A stretch of DNA of 44,482 nt from positions 1 through 44,482 of the forward strand of contig JAZRVO010000007.1 in NCBI GenBank assembly GCA_045599185.1. Reading direction: 5' to 3'. This DNA is from UBA1240 sp045599185 (GTDB lineage Bacteria; Spirochaetota; Spirochaetia; Treponematales; Treponemataceae). Below the pieces are notes generated by a model, which had not been told where the DNA came from, did no database searches, and was given only the letters and a program-made list of their open reading frames with translations. Of the stretch, positions 8,173 through 15,550 are shown piece by piece. The position numbers and the translations under genes were made by a program. Within the stretch, counting starts at the first letter, position 1. Each line of letters begins with the position of its first letter.

Positions 8173-8216
8173 AAAAGCCTTTTTGGGCTTACAATGATTC
8201 AATTATGTTTTAAGCC

Positions 8217-9518
8217 TTATTTAATTGCTTCAAAAATAAGGTCAAGTACAAATACAGCTGCAAGAATCCATGTTACAACAGGAATTTCTTTAGCCTTTTT
8301 GCCTGCGCATTTTGCAATTACGTAGAAAATAATTCCGTATGCAATGCCCTTAGAAATTGAATAGGCAAACGGCATTACCATAATTGTAATGAAAGCAGGT
8401 ACGCCGTCTGTAGGGTCTTTAAAGTTGATGTCAACAACCTGCTGCATCATAAGGAAGCCTACGAAAATTAATGCCGGTGCAGTTGCTGCACTTGGAATTA
8501 ATGCAAAAACTGGTGTAAGGAACAAAGCCAGAAGGAACATAACGCCTGTTACTGCGCTTGTTAAACCTGTGCGGCCGCCTGCTGCAACGCCGGAAGAACT
8601 TTCTACAAATGAAGTAACGGTAGAAGTACCAAGACAAGCACCGGCAATTGTACCGATTGAGTCTGCTGTCAAAGCCTGTTTTGCACGCGGAATTTTTCCG
8701 TCTTTTACAAGGCCGGCCTGCTGTGTAACGCCCATCAGCGTACCGATTGTATCGAACAAGTCCGTAAAGAAGAAAGTAAACATTACAACGAAGAATTTCA
8801 CTGTAAGAATGTTTCCCCATTCAAATGCAAAAAAGTGCGGTGCTTCCGGCATAGAAAAAGGTTTCCAGCCGGCCGGTACGGCAGTAACGCCAAACGGAAT
8901 TCCTACGATTGTTGTAAGGATGATGGCAATTAAAATTGAACCCGGCACTTTAAGGATGTAAAGGATAACTGTAAGGATAAGGCCGATGATGCCGACGATT
9001 GCGGCCGGTGTTGCACCGTTGAAAGTAACAAAACCAATAACAGTTCCAGTTTCGCCGGAAACGATGCCGGCATTGTTAAGGCCGATAAGACAGATGAAAA
9101 GACCGATACCTACAGAAACAGCCTTTTTAAGTGTTTCAGGGATGGCATCGATGATTTTTTCACGAATACCAACAATTGAAAGGATTAAGAAGATAATACC
9201 TTCAATTAAAACGGCGGTTAATGCAAACTGCCATGTGCAGCCCATGCCAAAACATACTGTGTATGTAAAGAAAGCATTTAAGCCCATACCCGGTGCAAGA
9301 CCAATCGGCAGGTTGGCACAGAATGCCATTACCAAAGTTGCAATTGCAGAAGCAATCGCAGTGGCTGTAAACACAGGTCCAAAGCCCATTCCTGTTTCGC
9401 CAAGCATGCCCGGGTTAACAGCAAGAATGTAAGCCATTGCCAGGAAGGTTGTAATACCGGCAACAATTTCCCGTTTTACGGTTGTGCCGTTTTCCTGCAG
9501 TTTGAAAAACTTGTCCAT
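8217..9518 (-). CDS. NCS2 purine permease, AzgA/PbuG type
   Basis: A 433-residue inner-membrane proton-coupled importer for adenine, guanine or hypoxanthine. Typical AzgA-like signatures are GITTFLAMAYILAVNP near the N-terminus, GLAPGMGLNAFFTYTV, TDLFDTIGTLMG, and the SFVESSSGVAAGGRTGLTS loop. Strong hydrophobic segments throughout fit the 14-segment UraA-like fold. The ATG at 9518 is chosen because the GAGG site is 8 bases upstream. An in-frame TTG two codons earlier is too close to it. It has its own promoter at 9589-9617 and its own terminator. No purine riboswitch is visible in the 70-base leader. Confidence 0.93.
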   Translation of the reverse strand: MDKFFKLQENGTTVKREIVAGITTFLAMAYILAVNPGMLGETGMGFGPVFTATAIASAIATLVMAFCANLPIGLAPGMGLNAFFTYTVCFGMGCTWQFALTAVLIEGIIFLILSIVGIREKIIDAIPETLKKAVSVGIGLFICLIGLNNAGIVSGETGTVIGFVTFNGATPAAIVGIIGLILTVILYILKVPGSILIAIILTTIVGIPFGVTAVPAGWKPFSMPEAPHFFAFEWGNILTVKFFVVMFTFFFTDLFDTIGTLMGVTQQAGLVKDGKIPRAKQALTADSIGTIAGACLGTSTVTSFVESSSGVAAGGRTGLTSAVTGVMFLLALFLTPVFALIPSAATAPALIFVGFLMMQQVVDINFKDPTDGVPAFITIMVMPFAYSISKGIAYGIIFYVIAKCAGKKAKEIPVVTWILAAVFVLDLIFEAIK

Positions 9519-9588
9519 TTTCAAAACCTCGCTATTGTAAAAATAAGAGAGACTCTAAAAACAATTAGAGCAGTCCTTAATTCATTCA

Positions 9589-9617
9589 ATTTTACCAGCA
9601 TGAGCCTATATCTGCAA
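9589..9617 (-). promoter_or_regulatory. Promoter of the purine permease
   Basis: On the minus strand, TTGCAG (9612-9617), 17 bases, then TAAAAT (9589-9594), preceded by TGG, which makes an extended -10 element. Confidence 0.7.
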
Positions 9618-9659
9618 GCGCGCATAAAGACACAGAAAAAACGTGTCATGCTGAGCCTG

Positions 9660-9745
9660 CAACAAAAAGGGGCGTAGTTTTGCTACCGGCCAAACCAGGG
9701 GCTTTTGCGTACACCAAGCAATAGTTAGAGACAAAGCAAACAGCA
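9660..9745. repeat. Second repeat family, diverged copy
   Basis: A stem-like segment with GTAG/CTAC arms is followed by GCGTACACC...AGTTAGAGAC and GCAAACAGCA. The tail matches the one after the two hairpins at 12332-12482 (AGTAAGAGAC, GCAAACAGCA), so this is a degraded member of that family. Confidence 0.5.
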
Positions 9746-9752
9746 AAAGCAA

Positions 9753-9827
9753 GTCATGCTGAACCTGTTAGCCTTCGGCGGCTGCGCACAGCATCTGCCA
9801 CAGATTCCGAATCAAGTTCGGAATGAC
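9753..9827. repeat. Dispersed palindromic repeat, 75-bp copy with insert
   Basis: It begins GTCATGCTGAACCTG and ends TTCGGAATGAC, with the optional GCCTTCGGCGGCTGCGCA block inside the first stem. It is the same family as the copy at 2271-2340, which lacks the insert. Confidence 0.75.
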
Positions 9828-10145
9828 AAAACTTACAAACCAAATATTCGGCCTAATAGTAAAAATATCGTAATTAAACTTCATGCAAAGCAAATGAAGC
9901 TTAAAAAAGCGGCAAAAGAATAACTTTTTGCTGGAAAAATACTATATACGGGTTTATACTGTAGGCAATTTTTAAAGGAACGCTTCCGGAAACCGGAATT
10001 TTTCAGAAGAACCTTGAAAATGCGATTTTTAAGACCATGTAATTTTCTGGCTTAAAATTCGCCGGCAGCTGATAAAAGGTTTTTACAGCTGACCTGAAAT
10101 ACCGTTAACTATTTCACAGTACAAAACTCTAAAAACGGGGAACTT
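9828..10145. other. Gene-free leader region of the first chemoreceptor
   Basis: No coding frame is supported. Small palindromes occur (TTCCGGAAACCGGAA near 9992, and CAGCTG...CAGCTG around a T-rich loop at about 10065-10090). A GGGGAA ribosome site precedes the ATG at 10146. No convincing -35/-10 pair was found. Confidence 0.5.
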
Positions 10146-12317
10146 ATGAAAACATCAGGACTTTTAAGGCAGATTACCCTGCCTATAGTTGTTTTGCTGG
10201 TTTTAATCGTAACCTTGTCTTCTTTCCTTTTTTTCCGTGCCTTTGCAGCCTTTTACGAAGAAGACGTTTTGCAGCGCAATTCTGATTCTGCAAATTACAT
10301 AAGCACAATCGTCAGCGACTTTCTGAACGGCTGCTACGCCAGCGCTGAAGAAATGCTTCAGAATCCGGCAGTTACTTCCATGCGGACAGAAGACCAGACA
10401 CCGTTTTTTGCCCAGGCCGTAAAGCGCTACCCTTACATGGAACTGATTTACGTTCAGAACGAAAACGGAGACCAGACCGGCCGTTCCAGCGGAACACTTG
10501 GCAACCGCAAAAACCGCTGGTGGTTTACCCAGATGAGCCAGACCAAAAAACCTTTCATTTCAAAATCCTACTATTCAATTGCAACAAACATGCCCTGTGC
10601 ATCGGTTTTCTTTCCAATGTATCAGGCAAACCAGTGGCGCGGCGTTTTTGCCATTGACATAAAGCTCAGCGACCTTCAGAACCTTATTGACAAATATTCA
10701 AATACAAAAGCCGGCAGCTACAGCTTCATCATAGACGGCGAAGGCTGCGTTGTAGCCCACCCTGACACCTCTTATATAGAAGAACTTTACAACTTCCGCA
10801 AAAATACCCGCACCGTAAGCAAAAAAGACAGCAGCGGCAGCGTAATGAAGGACAGTCAGGGCAACGTTTCTACGGAAGAAGTGCCTATTGAAGTTTCGGA
10901 AAGCCTTAAAAACGCAATAAATCAGGCATTGCAGGGCAATAACGGCATGCAAAGCGTAGAAATTGACGGCACGCAGTATTACGCAGGCTATTCTCCGGTA
11001 GTTTTAAGCGGAGAATCCGACAACTGGGCAGTTATTACCGTTCAAAGTCGGGCAAACTTTGTAAGCCAGCTAAGGAACAAAATGCTTAAAGTGCTGCCGG
11101 TTCTTGCCATAAACATGCTCGTCGGCATCATCCTCATCATTTTAGTAATCCGCAGAATAACGGCATCAATCCGCAGGCTTATTCCGGCAATTGAACAGAT
11201 GAGCCACGGCGATTTTTCCGGCCACCTGCAGCTGAAAGACGTAAAAAACGATGAAATAGGCCAGCTTGCCCAGAACACGGCAAAACTTACCCAGAACCTT
11301 GGCGAACTAATCAGTTCAATCATCGCTTCATCAAACGAAATCCGCGATTCGGCAGGCCAGATTAACACCCTTACGCAGAATTCGGTAAACCTTATTGCCA
11401 CCGGCCTTGAACAGACCCGGAAAGTTACGGGCGTTTCCGAAAAGCAGATGCAGGACACCGACAGCCAGAAACAGTCGCTGCGGCAGGCTGTAGAAACAAT
11501 GGAAAACCTTGTAGACCTTATTGAACGGCAAAGCGGCAGTATTGCAGAAACCGCCAGCTTTATTGAAGGCATGACACAAAACTCCAATTCGGTAACTGAA
11601 AATTCTGCAAACGTAAAGCTGCACGTAATCAAACTGTTTGAAAACCTTGAAAAAGCCGTGAAAATTCAGGACGAAATTAACGCAAACATTCAGACCAGCG
11701 CCGAAGAAACAGAAAAACTGCACGACGTTAACAATGCAATCGGTTCAATTGCAAGCCAGACAAACCTTTTGGCAATGAATGCGGCAATTGAAGCTGCCCA
11801 CGCAGGTGACGCCGGTAAGGGTTTTGCCGTTGTTGCAGAAGAAATCCGAAAGCTTTCAGAAGATTCAAGCGAACAGCTTCAGCAGTCGGAAGAAAACATA
11901 AGCGCAATTACCGAAAATATTTCTACCATTGTTGAACTGAACAAAGAATACGGCCAGCTTTTGAATAAAATTCAGAATCTGGTAGAAACGGTAAAGAATC
12001 TTTCGGAGCAGACCCAGAACGAAACGGAAAAAAGTGCCCGGAAAACCGGCGATGCGCTTAATCTGGTAACCCAAATCAATTCAATTGCCAGTACCATTTC
12101 CAGCGAAAGTTTAGGCATGCAGAAAAGCCTTAATTACCTAATCGCCAGTTCCGAAAACGTTTCTTCCGGGGCAAGGCAGATTCAAGAGGAAGCCGGCAAC
12201 CTTAACACGGCAATGGCCACAATTGACGATGCACTGAAAGGCACAATGGAAGTTTCAATCAAAAACAGCGAAATAGTTTCCAAACTTTCAGACAAAGTAA
12301 AAGAATTCAAAATCTAA
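10146..12317 (+). CDS. Methyl-accepting chemotaxis protein with dCache sensor
   Basis: A 723-residue transmembrane chemoreceptor. A first membrane helix (about residues 10-32) leads into a large extracytoplasmic part (33-300) with double-Cache features (RWWFTQM; GVFAIDIKLSDLQNLID). A second helix lies at about 311-335, followed by HAMP, then a long coiled coil whose hairpin tip IASQTNLLAMNAAIEAAHAG (about 535-555) is the CheA/CheW contact. dCache domains bind amino acids, amines and similar small ligands. The residues seen do not decide the ligand. No C-terminal CheR-tethering pentapeptide is present (it ends KVKEFKI). A single gene with flanking repeats. Confidence 0.93.
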   Translation: MKTSGLLRQITLPIVVLLVLIVTLSSFLFFRAFAAFYEEDVLQRNSDSANYISTIVSDFLNGCYASAEEMLQNPAVTSMRTEDQTPFFAQAVKRYPYMELIYVQNENGDQTGRSSGTLGNRKNRWWFTQMSQTKKPFISKSYYSIATNMPCASVFFPMYQANQWRGVFAIDIKLSDLQNLIDKYSNTKAGSYSFIIDGEGCVVAHPDTSYIEELYNFRKNTRTVSKKDSSGSVMKDSQGNVSTEEVPIEVSESLKNAINQALQGNNGMQSVEIDGTQYYAGYSPVVLSGESDNWAVITVQSRANFVSQLRNKMLKVLPVLAINMLVGIILIILVIRRITASIRRLIPAIEQMSHGDFSGHLQLKDVKNDEIGQLAQNTAKLTQNLGELISSIIASSNEIRDSAGQINTLTQNSVNLIATGLEQTRKVTGVSEKQMQDTDSQKQSLRQAVETMENLVDLIERQSGSIAETASFIEGMTQNSNSVTENSANVKLHVIKLFENLEKAVKIQDEINANIQTSAEETEKLHDVNNAIGSIASQTNLLAMNAAIEAAHAGDAGKGFAVVAEEIRKLSEDSSEQLQQSEENISAITENISTIVELNKEYGQLLNKIQNLVETVKNLSEQTQNETEKSARKTGDALNLVTQINSIASTISSESLGMQKSLNYLIASSENVSSGARQIQEEAGNLNTAMATIDDALKGTMEVSIKNSEIVSKLSDKVKEFKI

Positions 12318-12331
12318 CCCCAAAAGCCAAC

Positions 12332-12482
12332 GGCAGAATTTTCCTTCAGAAAATTCTGCCGCGTGCCTACACAATTCAAAAGTAAGAGACCAGCAAACAG
12401 CATTTCCAATTCCCAAAAAAAGGTAGCAGTTTTTGTCTCGCAAAAACTGCTCCGCGTGCCTACATAATCAGGAATAAGAGAC
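12332..12482. repeat. Second repeat family: two tandem hairpin-plus-tail units
   Basis: Unit 1 is GGCAGAATTTTC-CTTCA-GAAAATTCTGCC (12332-12360) and unit 2 is AGCAGTTTTTG-TCTCG-CAAAAACTGCT (12425-12451). The stems differ in sequence but both are perfect, and each is followed by GCGTGCCTACA, an AT-rich stretch and TAAGAGAC. Stem variation with kept pairing and a constant tail argues for a structured element rather than chance. Between these and 12538 there is also AGCACGTGCGTGCT. Confidence 0.65.
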
Positions 12483-12538
12483 AATCAAGAAGCACGTGCG
12501 TGCTTTACAAAAAAAGCTACGGCTTGTAAACTTGTGCC

Positions 12539-12988
12539 ATGATTGACACCATTTTGAAAAATTTACCTTGGGTTTGGTTCGGTTTGGCGGTAATTTTTGC
12601 CGCAATAGAAGCATTCACCCTTACATTGTGCACCATCTGGTTTGCAGCCGCGGCAATTTTAATGGCATTTCTGGCATTTACACCAATTCCACTGCTGGCG
12701 CAAATCCTCATCTTTTTAATAATTTCAATAATTTTACTAATACTCTTCCGCAAAACAGCCCTAAACTACATAAACAGCAAAAAACAGGCTACAAACGTAG
12801 ACGCCTTATGCGGTAAAACTGCACTTGTCGTAAAAGACATTAAGAAGTTTGAAAAAGGCGAAATAAAAATTAACGGCGTAATATGGAATGCAGCCTGCAA
12901 AAACAGCGAAGAACTTACCAAAGACAGCGAATGCAGAATCATTCACATTGAAGGCACAACCGCCATTGTTGAACCTGTAAAGCGCTAA
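12539..12988 (+). CDS. NfeD-like membrane protein
   Basis: A 149-residue protein of the short NfeD type: two or three membrane helices (about residues 12-30, 33-50 and 52-68) followed by a soluble OB-fold domain (about 82-149: GKTALVVKDIKKFEKGEIKINGVIW). Short NfeD proteins are encoded with SPFH/stomatin partners and are thought to help organise membrane microdomains, and the next gene is such a partner. No Shine-Dalgarno sequence is seen before the ATG, and no other start fits the first helix. It lacks the Clp-like protease part of long NfeD proteins. Confidence 0.85.
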   Translation: MIDTILKNLPWVWFGLAVIFAAIEAFTLTLCTIWFAAAAILMAFLAFTPIPLLAQILIFLIISIILLILFRKTALNYINSKKQATNVDALCGKTALVVKDIKKFEKGEIKINGVIWNAACKNSEELTKDSECRIIHIEGTTAIVEPVKR

Positions 12989-13088
12989 ACAGCTACAAAC
13001 AAGGATTAAGGCTGCCTGACAAGTTCAGAATTACGGCACTTAAAGGCAAGCCTGTTTACATAAAACAGAAAATAAAAGGAGTAAAAAA

Positions 13089-14003
13089 ATGACAATTCTT
13101 CTTATTGCAGTAATTGTTATGGTGCTTTTGCTGATTGTAGTAAACATCCGCATTGTTCCACAGTCAAAAGCTTTTGTAATTGAACGCCTTGGCGGCTATT
13201 TAACCACCTGGCAGGTTGGCCTGCACGTAAAGCTGCCCTTCATTGACCGCATTGTAAACCAGCCTTCCCTTAAAGAACGGGTTCTGGACTTTAAGCCGCA
13301 GCCGGTTATTACAAAAGACAACGTAACCATGATGATTGATACCGTAATTTATTTTCAGATTACAGACCCGAAACTGTACACTTACGGCGTAGAAAGCCCG
13401 ATTAATGCCATCGAAAACCTTTCTGCAACAACACTGCGCAACATCATTGGCGAACTTGAACTTGACGGCACTTTAACCAGCCGCGACGTTATCAATACGC
13501 GCATGCGTTCAATTCTGGACGAAGCCACAGACCCGTGGGGCATTAAGGTTAACCGCGTTGAAGTTAAGAACATCATTCCGCCGGAATCAATTCAGGTTGC
13601 AATGGAAAAACAGATGCGTGCCGAACGCGAACGCCGCGAAGCAATCCTTAAGGCAGAAGGAGAAAAGCAGTCTGCTATTCTGGTAGCAGAAGGCAAAAAG
13701 GCTGCAAAGATTCTTGAAGCCGAAGCCGAAAAGCAGGCAGTTATTCTTGAAGCAGAAGCCCAGAAAGAAGCCGCAATGCGCCGCGCAGAAGGTGAAGCAG
13801 AAGCCATACGCGAAGTGCAGAAAGCAACCGCCGAAGGTTTGATGATGCTTAAAAAGGCAGACGCCGATGAAAAGGTGCTTAAATTTAAAAGCTACGAAGC
13901 ACTTGCAAAAGTTGCAGACGGCAAGGCTACAAAACTTATCATTCCGTCGGACTTGCAGAACATGGCAGGAATCGTAAGTTCAATAAGCGAACTTGCAAAA
14001 TAG
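13089..14003 (+). CDS. SPFH/stomatin-family protein (QmcA-like)
   Basis: A 304-residue membrane-anchored protein: an N-terminal helix (about residues 2-20), a PHB/SPFH domain (about 22-180: IVPQSKAFVIERLGGY, VITKDNVTMMIDTVIYFQI), then a coiled coil with four near-repeats of AEGEKQSAIL type (AEGKKAAKIL, AEAEKQAVIL, AEAQKEAAMR). Family members form oligomeric rings at the membrane and modulate proteases or lipid domains. AAAGGAG upstream gives a firm start. It sits 100 bp after the NfeD-like gene. The pair ends at a strong terminator at 14047. Confidence 0.93.
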   Translation: MTILLIAVIVMVLLLIVVNIRIVPQSKAFVIERLGGYLTTWQVGLHVKLPFIDRIVNQPSLKERVLDFKPQPVITKDNVTMMIDTVIYFQITDPKLYTYGVESPINAIENLSATTLRNIIGELELDGTLTSRDVINTRMRSILDEATDPWGIKVNRVEVKNIIPPESIQVAMEKQMRAERERREAILKAEGEKQSAILVAEGKKAAKILEAEAEKQAVILEAEAQKEAAMRRAEGEAEAIREVQKATAEGLMMLKKADADEKVLKFKSYEALAKVADGKATKLIIPSDLQNMAGIVSSISELAK

Positions 14004-14046
14004 TTTAGTGCCCAAGCGGCATGGCAGGCGTAAACCGGCCGTAAAC

Positions 14047-14075
14047 AAAAAACCAGCCTTCCGGCTGGTTTTTTT
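14047..14075 (+). terminator. Terminator of the nfeD-SPFH operon
   Basis: AACCAGCC-TTCC-GGCTGGTT, an 8-bp stem followed by TTTTT, 43 bp after the SPFH stop. Confidence 0.9.
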
Positions 14076-14104
14076 ATGGTTGCCTGCATGTGCAGATATT
14101 TATG

Positions 14105-14417
14105 CTAAATGTCGCTTTTGTCCCTGTTCAGGCTTTTTTCAGTTTCAAACCCGTTCGGGTATCGTTTTTTAAGCTTTTCAATATTCAGTTCCATTACTTC
14201 TTCCATACCTAAACCCAACGCAAAACACGCTTCTGCAATCATCCAAAGGCCGTCATCAAGTTCTTTTGCCATGCGGCTTTTGTCAAATTCACGCCCCTGA
14301 AAAATTTTCTGCATTATTCCGGCAACTTCGCCTGCCTCGGAAGCAAGCCCGAAAACTGCATGGTTAAGGTCAGGGCTGGGTGCGCATTGCCAGCCGCTGG
14401 TATTCGTTACCCGTCAT
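14105..14417 (-). pseudogene. MazG-like nucleotide pyrophosphohydrolase, frameshifted
   Basis: The C-terminal two thirds read GLASEAGEVAGIMQKIFQGR and KELDDGLWMIAEACFALGL, then NIEKLKKRYPNGF, typical of a single-domain MazG-like protein. The family's E..E and E..D metal ligands are visible. That frame has no proper start. The matching N-terminus, MTGNEYQRLAMRTQP, begins at the ATG at 14417 behind a GGAGAGG site but stops at a TGA (14370-14372). Deleting one base there joins the two into a protein of about 103 residues (…MRTQPDLNHAVFGLA). A +1 frameshift or a sequencing error explains it. An internal ATG at 14314 would make only a fragment lacking the first metal ligands. ELDD replaces the usual ELGD. 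Confidence 0.8.
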
Positions 14418-14527
14418 AAAATGCCTCTCCAGTATTCCTTTTACAAGAAGTGATTATACCATAAAAACAGGTATTTGAACTGTAAAGGCGGCAGGCGCTT
14501 GCAGGCTTGCGTTTTACTTTATGAATT

Positions 14528-14556
14528 CTTAAAAAACTGGAAATCCGGACTATAAT
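14528..14556 (+). promoter_or_regulatory. Promoter of the DUF1349 gene
   Basis: A perfect TATAAT at 14551-14556. The corresponding -35 (CTTAAA, 17 bases upstream) is weak. Transcription would start about 12 bases before the AAGGAG site. Confidence 0.55.
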
Positions 14557-14575
14557 AGGAAACAAGGAGATTTTT

Positions 14576-15163
14576 ATGTTTGACGTGAACCTTTTAAAAT
14601 GGAACAAGCAGCCGCTGCCGGTAAAAATTCATAACAATACGGTAGAAATTACCACAACGCCCAAAATTGACCTTTGGCAGAAAACTTTCGGCGGTTTTGC
14701 TACCGACAATGCACCGGCCTTGCAGATGCCGACCGGCGAAAAGTTTTTTTCATTTACGGTAAAAACATCCTTTGCCGGCAGCGGGCGTTTTGACCAGTGC
14801 GGTCTTATTATGTACATGAATGCTGATACATGGCTTAAAACTTCAATGGAATGCGAAAGCGACAAGATAAAGTATCTGGGGTCTGTTGCAACAAATCATG
14901 GTTATTCAGACTGGGCTACTACAGAAGTTGACGGAAGCCTTACAACCATGTGGTACCGGCTTAAACGTAAAAACGGCGATTTTATGATCGAATATTCATA
15001 CGACGGAAAGGATTTTCACCTTATGAGAATGCTGCACATGTTCAACTGCGAAGACGAAATAAACATTGGCATTTACGCGTGCAGTCCGCAGGATTCCAGT
15101 TTTACGGCCACTTTTTCAGATTTTGATTTTACCGTGACAAAAGAAGAAGATATGACCATGTAG
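14576..15163 (+). CDS. DUF1349 protein (concanavalin-like fold)
   Basis: A 195-residue cytosolic protein with no signal peptide. The pattern (FGGFATDNAPALQM; FDQCGLIMYMNADTWLKTSME; WYRLKRKNGDFMIEYSYDGKD split across adjacent strands; a late GIYACSPQ) fits DUF1349, a beta-sandwich family related to concanavalin A-like lectins and glucanases. Yeast Ree1 is a member. A sugar-related role is often presumed but not shown. AAGGAG 7 bases before the ATG fixes the start. It is monocistronic: a repeat-rich gap follows. Confidence in the family is high, in the function low. Confidence 0.85.
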   Translation: MFDVNLLKWNKQPLPVKIHNNTVEITTTPKIDLWQKTFGGFATDNAPALQMPTGEKFFSFTVKTSFAGSGRFDQCGLIMYMNADTWLKTSMECESDKIKYLGSVATNHGYSDWATTEVDGSLTTMWYRLKRKNGDFMIEYSYDGKDFHLMRMLHMFNCEDEINIGIYACSPQDSSFTATFSDFDFTVTKEEDMTM

Positions 15164-15176
15164 CAACATAAAAAAG

Positions 15177-15314
15177 TAAAGGATTCTGTATTCCGCACCC
15201 TGCGGAACACGTGTCCTTCATTCCGCCGGTGCACGGGACAAGTTTTCTTTACCCTGGCGGAGAAGTGTCCGCCGGTGCACGGAAGAAGTGTTCTTCACTC
15301 TGGTGGACACTACT
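15177..15314. repeat. 46-bp tandem repeat
   Basis: Two units start CCGCCGGTGCACGG at 15223 and 15269 (period 46), each followed by a GACAAGT/GAAGAAGT block, a TTCTT(T/C)AC block and CTGGyGGA. A decayed third unit lies before them (CACCCTGCGGAACACGTGT, about 15196). The gap 15164-15550 has no gene. Besides this repeat it holds only the dat promoter region. Confidence 0.65.
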
Positions 15315-15445
15315 TCCGGGCTTAAAGGCGGCTGGACAGAGTACAGAATCTGCCGTTAACGCCCCTGTTATTTAACCAGTACTAAATGCTTCTAGTTTTT
15401 TCAAGTATTTTCAATTTTATTCAAACAAATAGTAAAAAAAATGCG

Positions 15446-15504
15446 TTTACGGTATTGTAACTAAATGAAATATAATGTAATTTTTGACTTACAACTAAAC
15501 GAAA
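15446..15504 (+). promoter_or_regulatory. Promoter region and direct repeats before dat
   Basis: A perfect TATAAT lies at 15471-15476 with a possible -35 TTTACG at 15446 (spacer 19). AACTAAATGAAA (15459-15470) and AACTAAACGAAA (15493-15504) are direct repeats 34 bp apart, one against the -10 box and one downstream of the expected start, as for a regulator binding site. Confidence 0.5.
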
Positions 15505-15550
15505 CTGCCGTTGACAGATTTGGTTAAATTCCGCGTAATGGAGAAAGTAG

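Noticed and set aside
8389..8961. 190-codon open frame antisense to the purine permease
   Set aside because: It is an overlap shadow of a GC-third-position gene. The permease frame has clear family motifs and the antisense one has none.
9519..9600. Purine riboswitch in the permease leader
   Set aside because: Only a small CTCTAA/TTAGAG hairpin is present. The conserved loop sequences of purine aptamers are absent.
10068..10075. GCTGATAA as a sigma-28 -10 element for the first chemoreceptor
   Set aside because: The only TAAA upstream is 11 bases away instead of about 15. The match is too poor to list.
15511..15539. TTGACA before dat as the main -35 box
   Set aside because: With 17 bases of spacer the -10 would be CGTAAT and transcription would begin on the ribosome site. 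The TATAAT at 15471 is a better candidate.
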